Both the position numbers and the translations under genes were made by a program. DNA of 64,000 nt. It comes from Vagococcus humatus (GTDB taxonomy: Bacteria; Bacillota; Bacilli; Lactobacillales; Vagococcaceae). The notes beneath the pieces were generated by a model that saw nothing but the letters and a program-made list of their open reading frames with translations, made no database searches and was not told the origin of the DNA. The stretch spans positions 1 through 64,000 of the forward strand of contig NZ_PXZH01000003.1 in assembly GCF_003950325.1 (NCBI RefSeq). Reading direction: 5' to 3'. Below are positions 26,024 to 34,641 of this stretch, in pieces (the first letter of the stretch is position 1; every line of letters begins with the position of its first letter).

Positions 26024-27856
26024 CTATTGCCTCCTTGAACGAGCGTAAGAAAGAATCAACCCAGTCGCAACCGCGTTACGAGGGCCTTCCACTCCTCGGA
26101 TATTCCCACGTCCTGCTACAAGCGCGTAGTGAGATAATTCATCTGTGACAAGTTGGGGTATTTCAAAGTCAAGTGCTGATCCACCCACAATTACCACAAA
26201 AGGTATGTCTCGAATGCTACCTGTTGGACTAACATGACGCAATGCCCGAATGGTATTTGTTACAAAGACACGTTTTTTAGCAGTTTGTCTGACTAATTTA
26301 ATCTTTTCAATAGATAAATCACCAGGAACTGGCACAAAGCCTTCTGGTTTAATTACTACTGTTTTAGCAAAGATATTAGCTGGCAATGCTTTGTCAAAGA
26401 ATTCAACACTTCCGTCTTCGTGACGAATGTGGAATAAACTTTCCACTTTCGCTAAAGGATATCGTTTGATATCTTCTGCTAAATACTGATCTTCAATTCC
26501 TAACTCAGAATTGATCAACATTGTCACCATGTCCCCTGCTCCAGCAAGGTGAATTGAGGTGATTTTGTCAGAAGGATCAATAATAGAAGCATCTGTTGAA
26601 CCAGCACCTAAGTCTAAAATAGCTAATGGCTTATTGGTTCCTGCAGTCGTTAAGGCACCTAAAATAGCTGCTTCCGCTTCTGCTCCACCAATTTCAACTG
26701 GAATATTGAATTGGTTGTTTATTTCATTAGCAATTAAAGACATTTGAAGTCTGTCAGATTTAACCATAGAAGCAATCCCTACAGCTTGTTCCATAGAGAA
26801 CTCTCCGGCTAAACCACCTTTTACATCAATCGGCACAAATGTATCAACTGCTAGTAAGTCTTGAATAAAGATTTCACTAATCGGTTTGTTAGTTAATTCC
26901 GCCATTGTTTGACGAACACGTTCTAACATTCCACCCATATTAGTACCAGATTCACCTGTTACGTTTTCGATTGCATCAAAACTTGAGATAACCTTCATAA
27001 TCTTTTCAGCACCTTCAGAGACGCCGACTTTTTCAGTATGTCTGTCACCTTCTACAATTAACGTTCCAGCAGGGATAACTCTTTCTTTTACATCCCCTTT
27101 AGGTGTTTTAATGACTACCGCTGAACGGTTTCCAATTAAAGCCCTAGCAACTGGTACAATATTTTTAGTTTCTTCTGACGTTAAGTTAAAGACTGTTGCA
27201 ATACCATAAGGATTAGATAATTGTGAAATGACTTGTCCTTTACCGGCTACTTCGACAGCAGATAACATCATTTGTGGAATTTTATCGATATAAGCTACTT
27301 CATCCACAATCGGAATCTTATGTTCTAATCGGTTGTTGATAAGAACACCGTCATCTGCTTGAAGAATAGCACCAGTAATGTTGTAGCCGTATTTAACGTA
27401 TAAATTAATTAGCTTGGCAGCATCGGCAAAATCAACATCTTTTGGAACAATGACAATATAATCCTTTGTTTGATCTTTTTGTTCATAGAGACTGGCAATG
27501 TTTATCGTATAACCGATTCCCACACCTAAGCCTCCAGGTGTTTTAGGGTTATGACCAATCATGGTGGATTCAGTAATGATTGTTTCAGTGATAGTTTCCA
27601 TCGCTACGTCACCAATAACCGGAGTGGCTTCATTAATTCGAATTAAATCAATATCAGACAACTGTAAATGAGCTTTCTCTACAACTGTTTCAATAGCTGA
27701 TTTAATCCCTATTAAATTTTGTTTCGTTCCTTTAATTCCTGTTGTTGGTACGATAGCTGAAGTAATAAATTCCACTTCTCCAGTTGCACTAACATTTGCT
27801 AGAGCTACCTCAGTTGAGGAATTACCAATATCAACACCAATTACTTTTTGCATCAT
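26024..27856 (-). CDS. pduG: Diol dehydratase reactivase ATPase large subunit
   Basis: PduG is the Hsp70-like ATPase of the reactivase. The 610-residue protein opens with VIGVDIGNSSTEVALA (phosphate 1), contains PKTPGGLGVGIGYTI (about 105-119), and the C-terminal actin-fold motif LAILDLGAGSTDASII (about 411-426). Length and order (G before H) are standard. Either of two adjacent ATG codons may be the start. Confidence 0.95.
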   Translation of the reverse strand: MMQKVIGVDIGNSSTEVALANVSATGEVEFITSAIVPTTGIKGTKQNLIGIKSAIETVVEKAHLQLSDIDLIRINEATPVIGDVAMETITETIITESTMIGHNPKTPGGLGVGIGYTINIASLYEQKDQTKDYIVIVPKDVDFADAAKLINLYVKYGYNITGAILQADDGVLINNRLEHKIPIVDEVAYIDKIPQMMLSAVEVAGKGQVISQLSNPYGIATVFNLTSEETKNIVPVARALIGNRSAVVIKTPKGDVKERVIPAGTLIVEGDRHTEKVGVSEGAEKIMKVISSFDAIENVTGESGTNMGGMLERVRQTMAELTNKPISEIFIQDLLAVDTFVPIDVKGGLAGEFSMEQAVGIASMVKSDRLQMSLIANEINNQFNIPVEIGGAEAEAAILGALTTAGTNKPLAILDLGAGSTDASIIDPSDKITSIHLAGAGDMVTMLINSELGIEDQYLAEDIKRYPLAKVESLFHIRHEDGSVEFFDKALPANIFAKTVVIKPEGFVPVPGDLSIEKIKLVRQTAKKRVFVTNTIRALRHVSPTGSIRDIPFVVIVGGSALDFEIPQLVTDELSHYALVAGRGNIRGVEGPRNAVATGLILSYARSRRQ

Positions 27857-27876
27857 GATTGATCTTCCTTCCTAAA

Positions 27877-28398
27877 CTAGTTATCGCCTTTTAATTTCTT
27901 ACGAACTTCATAATACTGTGCTGCTTCACGGATAAATTTTCCGTTGATGTGAGCGTTGTATTTTGTTTCTAATTCTTCAGCAATCCCTACTAGTTCTGCT
28001 TTAGTAGAACGGTATGGACGTAGTGATTCATAAATTTCTAATAAGCGTTCATCTGGAATAGCTGTTAATTCAGCTGCACGAGCAAAGTTTTGTTTTAAAG
28101 CTGCACGTCCAGAAGCTTCAGCGATTTCACCTTGACGACGTAATGTATCAGGGGTAATACGAAGATCTTGTGAATTAATGTTGCCGCTCATCACGTTATC
28201 TAGTGTAATTTCTTCTAATGATTTACCACTAGGAGATTTTACTAATTCTGGATGTTGTGTGTATAAAGGATAATCAGATACTCCCATAGGTTCTTCATTT
28301 TCAGAATCTGTATGTGTTTCTGTTGGTTGTGAAACTGGTGCAGGTTTATTGCCCATTTCAGCCACAATTTTTTTAACTAATTCATCTAATTCTGCCAT
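27877..28398 (-). CDS. pduE: Propanediol/glycerol dehydratase small subunit
   Basis: The 173-residue gamma subunit completes the B12-dependent dehydratase. Family motifs include DYPLYTQHPELVKSPSGK (about 42-59) and NVMSGNINSQDLRITPDTLRRQ (about 68-89, positions only). The N-terminal helix AELDELVKKIVAEMG precedes a polar linker and looks like an encapsulation peptide. Confidence 0.95.
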   Translation of the reverse strand: MAELDELVKKIVAEMGNKPAPVSQPTETHTDSENEEPMGVSDYPLYTQHPELVKSPSGKSLEEITLDNVMSGNINSQDLRITPDTLRRQGEIAEASGRAALKQNFARAAELTAIPDERLLEIYESLRPYRSTKAELVGIAEELETKYNAHINGKFIREAAQYYEVRKKLKGDN

Positions 28399-28404
28399 GT
28401 CTTA

Positions 28405-29124
28405 TCACTCCTTCGTAGCAAAGTCTACAATAATTTCTTCCGCTGGTTTACCAATAACTACGTTTTTAGTTTCTTTAATATGCATTAATGCAGATAAAGC
28501 TTGGTAAGCTACACGAGCCATTTGGTCACTAACGGTTGGAACTGGATCTGGTGATTCACCTTTTGCATATTTAGCTGCATTTTTTCCGATAGCACGGTAA
28601 GTATCTAAAGAGATAACTGGTGCTTGAGGGAATAACTCAAGGTTTGATAATGGTGCTAAATCTTTTTGGTGAATAATAGTAGTACCTTTTGATTGGATAC
28701 CTACACAAATTCCTGAACCAGATAATTTATCTCCTTCTGCTCCTACGAAAGAAACGTCAGCAGTTCGGTAAACTTTCATCACACGTGCTTTCAAACCTTC
28801 TTCTTCAATACCTGCGATAACTTGACGCAAGATATCTCTGTGAGAAATACCTGTTAAGTTTTCAGTCATAAATTCAGCAAAACCTGGTGCTACAGCTACA
28901 ACCACTTCATCTTTAGATGTTCCTGGTTTAGCAACTCCAGCATGTTTGAACCAATCAACTTGTTTGGCAACAGCTGGTGCTTTTGTTTCAGTAGCAACCG
29001 CTTGGCTTTGAGTATCATTTAATGTTTCTTTAAAAGTTACAGCAGAGTCATCAGTTGGCATTTCTTTAAGTACATCGCGGATAATGGCTCTTAGCAATTC
29101 TTCATTTACGTTTAATTCAGACAT
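28405..29124 (-). CDS. pduD: Propanediol/glycerol dehydratase medium subunit
   Basis: The 239-residue beta subunit binds the lower side of adenosylcobalamin. It carries [22 protein letters not shown] (positions about 72-93), [20 protein letters not shown] and [14 protein letters not shown]. The ATG at 29122-29124 is chosen, with GGAGGAG upstream. The N-terminal helix [16 protein letters not shown] is the known targeting region of PduD. Confidence 0.95.
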   Translation of the reverse strand: MSELNVNEELLRAIIRDVLKEMPTDDSAVTFKETLNDTQSQAVATETKAPAVAKQVDWFKHAGVAKPGTSKDEVVVAVAPGFAEFMTENLTGISHRDILRQVIAGIEEEGLKARVMKVYRTADVSFVGAEGDKLSGSGICVGIQSKGTTIIHQKDLAPLSNLELFPQAPVISLDTYRAIGKNAAKYAKGESPDPVPTVSDQMARVAYQALSALMHIKETKNVVIGKPAEEIIVDFATKE

Positions 29125-29142
29125 TGTTTTCTCCTCCATTTC

Positions 29143-30807
29143 CTAAACTGAACGAGGGTCAATCGCCATTGAAATGTTTTTAACTTTTTCCCATTCTTCC
29201 CCTTCAAGACGATAGCCGGTTCCTGGTCCCATGTAGTCATTACAGTCGTTAACGGCTGAAATAACATTGAATTTTTCATCGAAAATTGCAGATGTTTGTA
29301 AGAAGTCTCCAGCAACACGTTGTTTTAACATGTTTAACATATTTTCAGCAACGTCTCTAAAGCCAGCTTTAGCTAATGCTTTAACTAGGTCAACACCTGT
29401 AATATTACGGTTTAATAATTCTTGTGCTGCTTTCATATCTTCAACTAAGTTACGAGCAGGCATATCTTTAGAACCGTGTGCGTAGGTTGCAGCTTCTACT
29501 TCTTCATCAGTAATTTTTGGTAAACCTAAGTCATCAAAAATAGCTTGGATAGCACGAGCTGCTTTATTACGGACTTTAATAGTATCTTCTTCTGTTACTG
29601 GACGAAGACCACCATCAACTTTTAAGTCACGTTGGAAGACTAGGTAGTCATCAACGTCTTCAATGTCTGTATTAGAACCAGCAAACATATTATCGTAGTT
29701 AGGTACTGCAGAGTAACCACAAGAAATAATATCTGTACCTGGTAAGAATTGACACATTAATTTTTCAGTACGACGCATGTCAGAATGTGAGAAGGCTTGG
29801 TCATTACCAGAAGCAACTTCTAAGTCTAACATTACGCAAATTAAGTTTTCAGCTAATACTTCACGGATACCTGTTGGAACTGATCCTGGGATACCAATAC
29901 AACTTACGGCACCATTTTGTAGACCTTGTACACCACTTGCTTTTGTAATGAAAATACAACGTGATTCAAGATATAACATAGATTTTCCTTCAGCATAACC
30001 CATCATAACTTCAGAACCTGCACCGGATGTAAAACGCATTTTCAATCCGCGTGAAGCGTAACATGAAGCTAAGAAACCTTTAGACCAAGGTGTATCGTCA
30101 CCATCTGTAAATACTGGTTCAGTACCGTAAACAGAAATAGTTTCAGCGTAAGAAGTAAATCCACGCATACCTAAGTCAAGCTCAGCTGCTTCCTCAACAG
30201 AACATTGTGTTAACACACCAGGACGTCCTACTTGAGAACCAACTAAGATAGAAATAGCATTAAATGGTGCATAACGAGCAACCGCAACTGTTGTTTCTTG
30301 TTCAGCGAAACCACGGAAAGCTCCTTCAGCAGCATCAGCAGCAATTTGAACTGGGTTGTCACGTAAGTTAGTTACGTGAGATTGTGTTGCTGGACGACGT
30401 CTTGGATGCATTTTTTGCATAGCCATCATCATTTCAACCACGTTCATTTGACTTACTACTTCAACAATTTTTGCTGGTGTCATAGATGTTGTTAAATCAA
30501 CTATCTTAGAACGTGGTACATTTGGATCACATAGCATATTAGCTAATTGGACAGAATCCATTGCTAATACTTTTTTGGCATTGTCTTTTTCAATACCGTA
30601 ATCTGCAATATAAAAGTCAATTAAATCGAAGTCTTCACGTTTTTTACCATCAAGCTCAGTAATAACTCCGTCTTCAATTTTAATACTAGGTTTTGGGTCG
30701 TTAGGGCTTTCCATTGCGATAAAGCCTTCGTCAATCCATTCCTTTACAAAACCATCTTTATGAATTGGACGTTGTTCTAATACTTCAAATCGTTTTGATC
30801 GTTTCAT
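29143..30807 (-). CDS. pduC: Propanediol/glycerol dehydratase large subunit
   Basis: The 554-residue alpha subunit forms the TIM barrel where 1,2-propanediol becomes propionaldehyde, or glycerol becomes 3-hydroxypropionaldehyde, by a radical route. It starts RSKRFEVLEQRPIHKDGFV and has the barrel segments PVQIAADAAEGAFRGFAEQE, YLESRCIFITKASGVQGLQN and SNTDIEDVDDYLVFQRDL. Length equals that of family members. Whether diol or glycerol is the main substrate cannot be told from the sequence alone. Confidence 0.97.
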   Translation of the reverse strand: MKRSKRFEVLEQRPIHKDGFVKEWIDEGFIAMESPNDPKPSIKIEDGVITELDGKKREDFDLIDFYIADYGIEKDNAKKVLAMDSVQLANMLCDPNVPRSKIVDLTTSMTPAKIVEVVSQMNVVEMMMAMQKMHPRRRPATQSHVTNLRDNPVQIAADAAEGAFRGFAEQETTVAVARYAPFNAISILVGSQVGRPGVLTQCSVEEAAELDLGMRGFTSYAETISVYGTEPVFTDGDDTPWSKGFLASCYASRGLKMRFTSGAGSEVMMGYAEGKSMLYLESRCIFITKASGVQGLQNGAVSCIGIPGSVPTGIREVLAENLICVMLDLEVASGNDQAFSHSDMRRTEKLMCQFLPGTDIISCGYSAVPNYDNMFAGSNTDIEDVDDYLVFQRDLKVDGGLRPVTEEDTIKVRNKAARAIQAIFDDLGLPKITDEEVEAATYAHGSKDMPARNLVEDMKAAQELLNRNITGVDLVKALAKAGFRDVAENMLNMLKQRVAGDFLQTSAIFDEKFNVISAVNDCNDYMGPGTGYRLEGEEWEKVKNISMAIDPRSV

Positions 30808-30828
30808 CTTAATAGTTCCTCCCCTAAA

Positions 30829-31644
30829 TTAGATGTATGAAGGAAATTCATTTACAGGTTCACTTCCTAAAGTGTGAAGTAAATCTTTACCAACTTCTCT
30901 TGCTGCTATAACGGCTTGTCTAACAGCTCCAGAATTTCCTTTAATATGAAGTGTTACTTCATTAGAAAACTTTTGGCCGTTGTTAGGTGAAGCGTAACTA
31001 ATCACTTCAACACTTGCTGCTTTCACAGCTGCATCTGCCATAACAACCCCAATAGCTGAAGGACAACCTGCAATAAGACCATATGCTTTGCCAACTTCGG
31101 CACCAAACGCTTCTTCTAATGCATAACTAGCACGAGCAGTATATTGTAATTCAATATGTCCTGCTTCGTTTCCGTAAACATCGCCAAATTGACGAGGTGT
31201 TGTATCTAGTGTTACTTCAACTGCACGACGTACGTCAGATACATCATAACCACCTAAGACGATTAACACACCGTGTCCACCGCCGCCTTTAGTATCACGA
31301 GGTAATTCAACGCTGACTACTTCTGTATTAGTTGCTTTCACAGCTGCATCTGCTGCCATGATTTGTGGGCCAGCACCGGTTCTTGAACCAATAATTCCTA
31401 AAGAACGGTATTCTTTTTTAAGATTCATTACTTCTGCTAGACTTGCGTCTACGTTAGCAATTACTAAACCAATTGTGTCGCCAATTGGGGAAGTGCCAAC
31501 AAATTCAGTTAAACCACTCATTTTTCCTGCCATTTTTTCTTGACCTCCTGTTGACTGATCACTGTCTAATTCACTATCTAATATTGCTTGATTGGCTAGA
31601 ATTCTTTCAACAATCGTTTCAACTAGCTTATCTTGTGTACTCAT
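30829..31644 (-). CDS. pduB: Microcompartment shell protein PduB (tandem BMC)
   Basis: PduB forms trimers of double BMC domains and links cargo to the shell. The 271-residue protein has a 37-residue N-terminal extension (TQDKLVETIVERILANQAIL helix), then two BMC domains (about 48-150 and 160-265). An internal ATG at codon 38 (31531-31533) has its own AGGAGG ten bases upstream (31544-31549), predicting a shorter PduB' form. The start codon overlaps the pduA stop by one base. Confidence 0.95.
   Translation of the reverse strand: MSTQDKLVETIVERILANQAILDSELDSDQSTGGQEKMAGKMSGLTEFVGTSPIGDTIGLVIANVDASLAEVMNLKKEYRSLGIIGSRTGAGPQIMAADAAVKATNTEVVSVELPRDTKGGGGHGVLIVLGGYDVSDVRRAVEVTLDTTPRQFGDVYGNEAGHIELQYTARASYALEEAFGAEVGKAYGLIAGCPSAIGVVMADAAVKAASVEVISYASPNNGQKFSNEVTLHIKGNSGAVRQAVIAAREVGKDLLHTLGSEPVNEFPSYI
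31531..31549 (-). promoter_or_regulatory. Internal ribosome binding site for PduB'
   Basis: AGGAGG (31544-31549) and ATG (31531-31533) lie inside pduB in frame at codon 38. Salmonella PduB' also lacks the first 37 residues, so the site is probably real. Confidence 0.75.
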
Positions 31645-31934
31645 TATTCATTAATGCTTTCTTTAATTGGTAAAATTTGTTCAACGTCTGTGTGAGGACG
31701 TGGAATAACGTAATGAGAAATGATTTCGCCAATCGCTTCTGCAGCGCTTACACCCGCTTCAACAGCAGCTTTTACAGCACCAACGTCTCCTCTTACCATG
31801 ACAGTGATTAAACCTTGACCAATTTTTTCTTGTCCTACTAATGTAACGTTTGCTGCTTTCAGCATTGCATCTGTTGCTTCAATAGATGCGATTAGACCAC
31901 GTGTTTCAATTAAACCTAACGCTTCTTGTTGCAT
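31644..31934 (-). CDS. pduA: Major microcompartment shell protein PduA
   Basis: The 96-residue BMC hexamer subunit starts [20 protein letters not shown] and has [21 protein letters not shown] and [15 protein letters not shown]. Its central pore lets propanediol through. The start is the ATG at 31932-31934, seven bases after GGAGGAAAG; a longer open frame upstream lacks a ribosome binding site. First gene of the pdu operon. Confidence 0.95.
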   Translation of the reverse strand: MQQEALGLIETRGLIASIEATDAMLKAANVTLVGQEKIGQGLITVMVRGDVGAVKAAVEAGVSAAEAIGEIISHYVIPRPHTDVEQILPIKESINE

Positions 31935-31974
31935 AATTTTCTTTCCTCCGTTCGACTTGTTACTTACAAGTGCG

Positions 31975-31980
31975 AGTATA
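31975..31980 (-). promoter_or_regulatory. Candidate -10 of the pdu operon promoter
   Basis: TATACT on the minus strand lies 41 bases before the pduA start. There is no -35-like hexamer at the right distance, as expected for a promoter that needs an activator such as PocR. Confidence 0.4.
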
Positions 31981-32020
31981 CACAAAAAAGCTGTGACTTT
32001 TTAGCCACAGCTTTTTTGTG
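31981..32020 (-). terminator. Perfect hairpin just upstream of pduA
   Basis: CACAAAAAAGCTGTG pairs perfectly with CACAGCTTTTTTGTG around a ten-base loop, and T runs lie in the stem on both strands. It sits between the divergent pocR and pduA genes and could act as a terminator or attenuator of a longer pdu leader, or as an insulator. Confidence 0.7.
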
Positions 32021-32204
32021 TTAATTATTAAAAAAAAGAATGATTTAACTATTTTGTCTTATGATAATGAGAAAAAAAGTGAAAACACAAACAGACCCTT
32101 ATAAAATAGGGCTTTAAATTTGTTTAAAAAAAGCTTATAATAGAAAAACAACATAAAAATATTGTCATTTTAGAGCAATATTTTACAAGATAGGAGTTTT
32201 ATTC

Positions 32205-33212
32205 ATGACAAACCATTTAGAATATATTGAACCCAACCAAAAAATTCTAGATAAAATTTTAAGTGAGTTCACAGAAGCAACAGGTCTAGCAACTATTTTA
32301 GTGGATACTCAAGGCGTCGAACTAACTGCTGGTTATGGCTTTTCTCCGTTTTGTCAGTTAATGCGTAACAATGAGGACACTCGAAAACTATGTCAAAATT
32401 GTGATATGTTTGGTGGTAGAAGTTCGATTAAAAATAAACGAACCACTCCATACGTCTGTCACGCCGGCTTAGTTGACTTTTCTTACCCAGTTAAAATAGG
32501 GGAGCAAATTATTGGGTATATTTTGTGTGGTCAAACTAAAATTGCTTCACCGCATAATTTTCAACCGATTATCAAGGAAAAGACTGAGTGGTCAGATAAT
32601 CCTTTATTAGTGGAAGCTTATAAAAACATGCCGACGACAACTCCAGAAAAAATCCGAGCAGGAAGCGAACTATTAACGATCATTATTAATTATTATTTAT
32701 CAGATATTATGGGTAAACATATTGCCGTTCAATTTCCAGAGCCAATTCCTCGTGCTTTTGTGGATGAAGAGGTCACTAAACATCCAGCTAAGCAACAACC
32801 TACAATCGTTCAAGCGGAAGCGACACCGCCTATCGGACTAGTTGAATTGCCTCAAACAGAATTGCCAAAAAATTGCCATTCTGAAATTGAAGAAGCGATT
32901 GACTATATTAACAAGCATTTAAATGAAGCCATCACCTTAAATGAAGTAGCCAATCATGTTTACTTGTCGGAGTACTACTTAAGCAAATTATTTAAAAAAG
33001 AGTTAGGAATTAATTTTATTGACTATATCAACGAAAAGAAAATTAATCGGGCTATGATTTTACTACAAGATTCTACCTGGTCTATTGATAGTATTGCTTA
33101 TAGTTTAGGATTTTCTCAAGCAAGCTATTTTAGTAAAATTTTTAAAAAAGTAGCTAAAGTCACCCCAAGTCAGTACCGAAATCAAATACAAAAAGAAGCG
33201 TATCGGAAATAA
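32205..33212 (+). CDS. pocR: PocR-type AraC-family activator of the pdu operon
   Basis: The 335-residue protein has an N-terminal PocR sensory domain (about 12-160) with Cys/His residues in CQLMRNNEDTRKLCQNCD (about 47-64) and the IGYILCGQTKI strand, and a C-terminal AraC DNA-binding domain (about 225-332: ITLNEVANHVYLSEYYLSKLFKKELG, positions about 242-267; SIDSIAYSLGFSQASYFSKIFKK, about 288-310). In Salmonella and Listeria PocR senses propanediol and activates pdu. It diverges from pduA. A cobalamin riboswitch lies antisense behind it. Confidence 0.93.
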   Translation: MTNHLEYIEPNQKILDKILSEFTEATGLATILVDTQGVELTAGYGFSPFCQLMRNNEDTRKLCQNCDMFGGRSSIKNKRTTPYVCHAGLVDFSYPVKIGEQIIGYILCGQTKIASPHNFQPIIKEKTEWSDNPLLVEAYKNMPTTTPEKIRAGSELLTIIINYYLSDIMGKHIAVQFPEPIPRAFVDEEVTKHPAKQQPTIVQAEATPPIGLVELPQTELPKNCHSEIEEAIDYINKHLNEAITLNEVANHVYLSEYYLSKLFKKELGINFIDYINEKKINRAMILLQDSTWSIDSIAYSLGFSQASYFSKIFKKVAKVTPSQYRNQIQKEAYRK

Positions 33213-33228
33213 AGATACGCTTCTTTTT
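33190..33228. terminator. Bidirectional terminator at the pocR 3' end
   Basis: AAAAAGAAGCGTATC and GATACGCTTCTTTTT form a perfect 15-bp stem with the pocR stop codon in the loop. T runs on both strands mean it may also stop the antisense transcript coming from the B12 riboswitch. Confidence 0.9.
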
Positions 33229-33275
33229 ATTAACTATTCGTTGAGTAAGACGCTTTCAGTTCATCCTTTTGGTCT

Positions 33276-33305
33276 AAAAAAGGATAGTCTGCCAGTGTCT
33301 GGCTA
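33276..33305 (-). terminator. Candidate expression-platform terminator of the B12 riboswitch
   Basis: On the minus strand GCCAG/CTGGC, enclosed by ATA/TAT, is followed by CCTTTTTT. It is placed right after the aptamer and could be the hairpin controlled by cobalamin. A second, weaker GCTTTTT/AAAAAAGC hairpin followed by TTCTTTTT lies at about 33312-33338. Confidence 0.55.
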
Positions 33306-33339
33306 TTTAAAAAGAAGCTTTTTTATTCCCGAAAAAGCC

Positions 33340-33485
33340 AAAGTATCTAAAGCAAAGTATCCTGACTTAGCGTCCTCCTCCTTAGACCCTTCCAATAATC
33401 CGAAGATTAACGTGGTTGCCTAATTCGTCAGCTTTACAGTTGCGGGTACAGTACTAGATTTACACTAGTTTCCTTTTAAGCTTTA
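33340..33485 (-). promoter_or_regulatory. Cobalamin (B12) riboswitch, antisense to pocR
   Basis: The minus strand carries the conserved aptamer elements in order: AAAAGGAAACTAGTGTAAAT (about 33457-33476), CTGTACCCGCAACTGTAAAG (about 33432-33451), GGAAGGGTC and the 3' B12 box AAGTCAGGATACTTTGC (about 33351-33369). No protein-coding gene follows on that strand except the complement of pocR. The arrangement equals the B12-riboswitch-controlled antisense RNA to pocR described in Listeria monocytogenes. Confidence 0.92.
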
Positions 33486-33510
33486 CATACGATTATTTAT
33501 ATTTTATTTC

Positions 33511-33539
33511 ATTATATTCTCTAACATTTCAAAAGTCAA
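33511..33539 (-). promoter_or_regulatory. Promoter of the riboswitch/antisense RNA
   Basis: TTGACT (33534-33539), a 17-base spacer and a perfect TATAAT (33511-33516) on the minus strand would start the RNA near 33503, about 20 bases before the aptamer. Confidence 0.88.
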
Positions 33540-33546
33540 ATAGACT

Positions 33547-34641
33547 TTAACTTTCTGTTTTCATTAATTTTAAGGACATTTCTAGCAAGGAGACCATTAA
33601 CTCATATTTTTTCTCTTGAATAAGAAAATCAAAATCAATCGGTAACATCAACTCATTAGGTAATAAATGAGGATAATTAGCTAAATCGCCAAAAATTAAT
33701 ACCTTTTGATTTTTCTTAGCCAACTCTTGTCTAAAGTGTACATAAGGTGCATATACCATATAATAATCAATCTTTTGATCTAATAAGTGCTGAATAATTT
33801 TTTGGTAGAGATGACTTTGATTTTCAATCTTTACTTGTGAAAAAAACAAAGAAAAAGCAATTGGAAACCCATTGCCACAAGTCACATGAGGCAGTTCTGC
33901 TAACTGATGGTCACTCATTTGTTCCATGGTTTTTGAAAAAGATTCAAACTCATAATTAAGAGCTTTCGCCAACTCTGGTGTAGCACCTGTTAACTTGGCG
34001 TTTTTAAAAGCAATCCCATTTTCCCCTGTTAAAGTTTCATTTTTAGGGATGAGTGTAATAAATTCATACTCGTAGTCTAACCATTTTTTATCCATATCTT
34101 CAAAAGAAATACTATAGATAGAAGATAACTTCCCACCACTAATAGCTACTGTGCTATAGGTTTTAGAATAAAAGGTGGCGCCTAATTCTTGTAAAACTCC
34201 CATACCTAAGTCAGAAGCAATGTTTTCTAAATTAACAAAGGTAATTTTTTTAGTTTTACTGGTCACTGCCTGTTTTAATAACTCTCCTACCCCGCGACTA
34301 GATGCCATCAAAGGAGTTTTAGCAATGTTGGTTAAGGTTTGCTCCCCTAAAACGCTACCAACATCCACAACTAAACGAGTTTGATTGTCTAAATACCCAT
34401 AACGACCAATAGTACTCTTTTGAGCCAGTGGTCCTGATACTTTAAGAGTTTTTACAGGTTGATCTTGACTACGTAATAACCCCTCTAGCGGATCATTATG
34501 ATCAACATATGGCGTCACCACTAATGCGTCATCCCCGTTTATATGCTTAATCGCTTGTTCAATCCGTTTGAAAAACTCATCTTGATTGAGATGAGTCAAA
34601 AATTCCTTAGTCAGAGGTGTTATTGCAAATAAATTCTCCAT
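33547..34641 (-). CDS. Glycerate kinase-family protein, diverged
   Basis: The 364-residue protein has the overall plan of glycerate kinases of the GK1 (GlxK) family: LRSQDQPVKTLKVSGPLAQKSTIGRYGYL (about 56-84, positions only), TPLMASSRGVGELLKQAV (about 108-125) and LGMGVLQELGATF (about 146-158), where typical enzymes have GGSATNDGG before GMLQALG. That glycine-rich, Asp-containing motif is replaced by VNLENIASD, so activity is doubtful. AAGGAG precedes the ATG at 34639-34641. It ends next to the antisense RNA promoter and is not clearly part of the pdu operon. Confidence 0.6.
   Translation of the reverse strand: MENLFAITPLTKEFLTHLNQDEFFKRIEQAIKHINGDDALVVTPYVDHNDPLEGLLRSQDQPVKTLKVSGPLAQKSTIGRYGYLDNQTRLVVDVGSVLGEQTLTNIAKTPLMASSRGVGELLKQAVTSKTKKITFVNLENIASDLGMGVLQELGATFYSKTYSTVAISGGKLSSIYSISFEDMDKKWLDYEYEFITLIPKNETLTGENGIAFKNAKLTGATPELAKALNYEFESFSKTMEQMSDHQLAELPHVTCGNGFPIAFSLFFSQVKIENQSHLYQKIIQHLLDQKIDYYMVYAPYVHFRQELAKKNQKVLIFGDLANYPHLLPNELMLPIDFDFLIQEKKYELMVSLLEMSLKLMKTES

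Noticed and set aside
32080-32093. Catabolite-responsive element TGAAAACACAAACA before pdu
   Set aside because: It matches the cre consensus in 12 of 14 positions but misses the central CG and T, so I could not call it.
33241-33423. Plus-strand open frame of 60 codons after pocR
   Set aside because: It lies on the complement of the cobalamin riboswitch and has no ribosome binding site.
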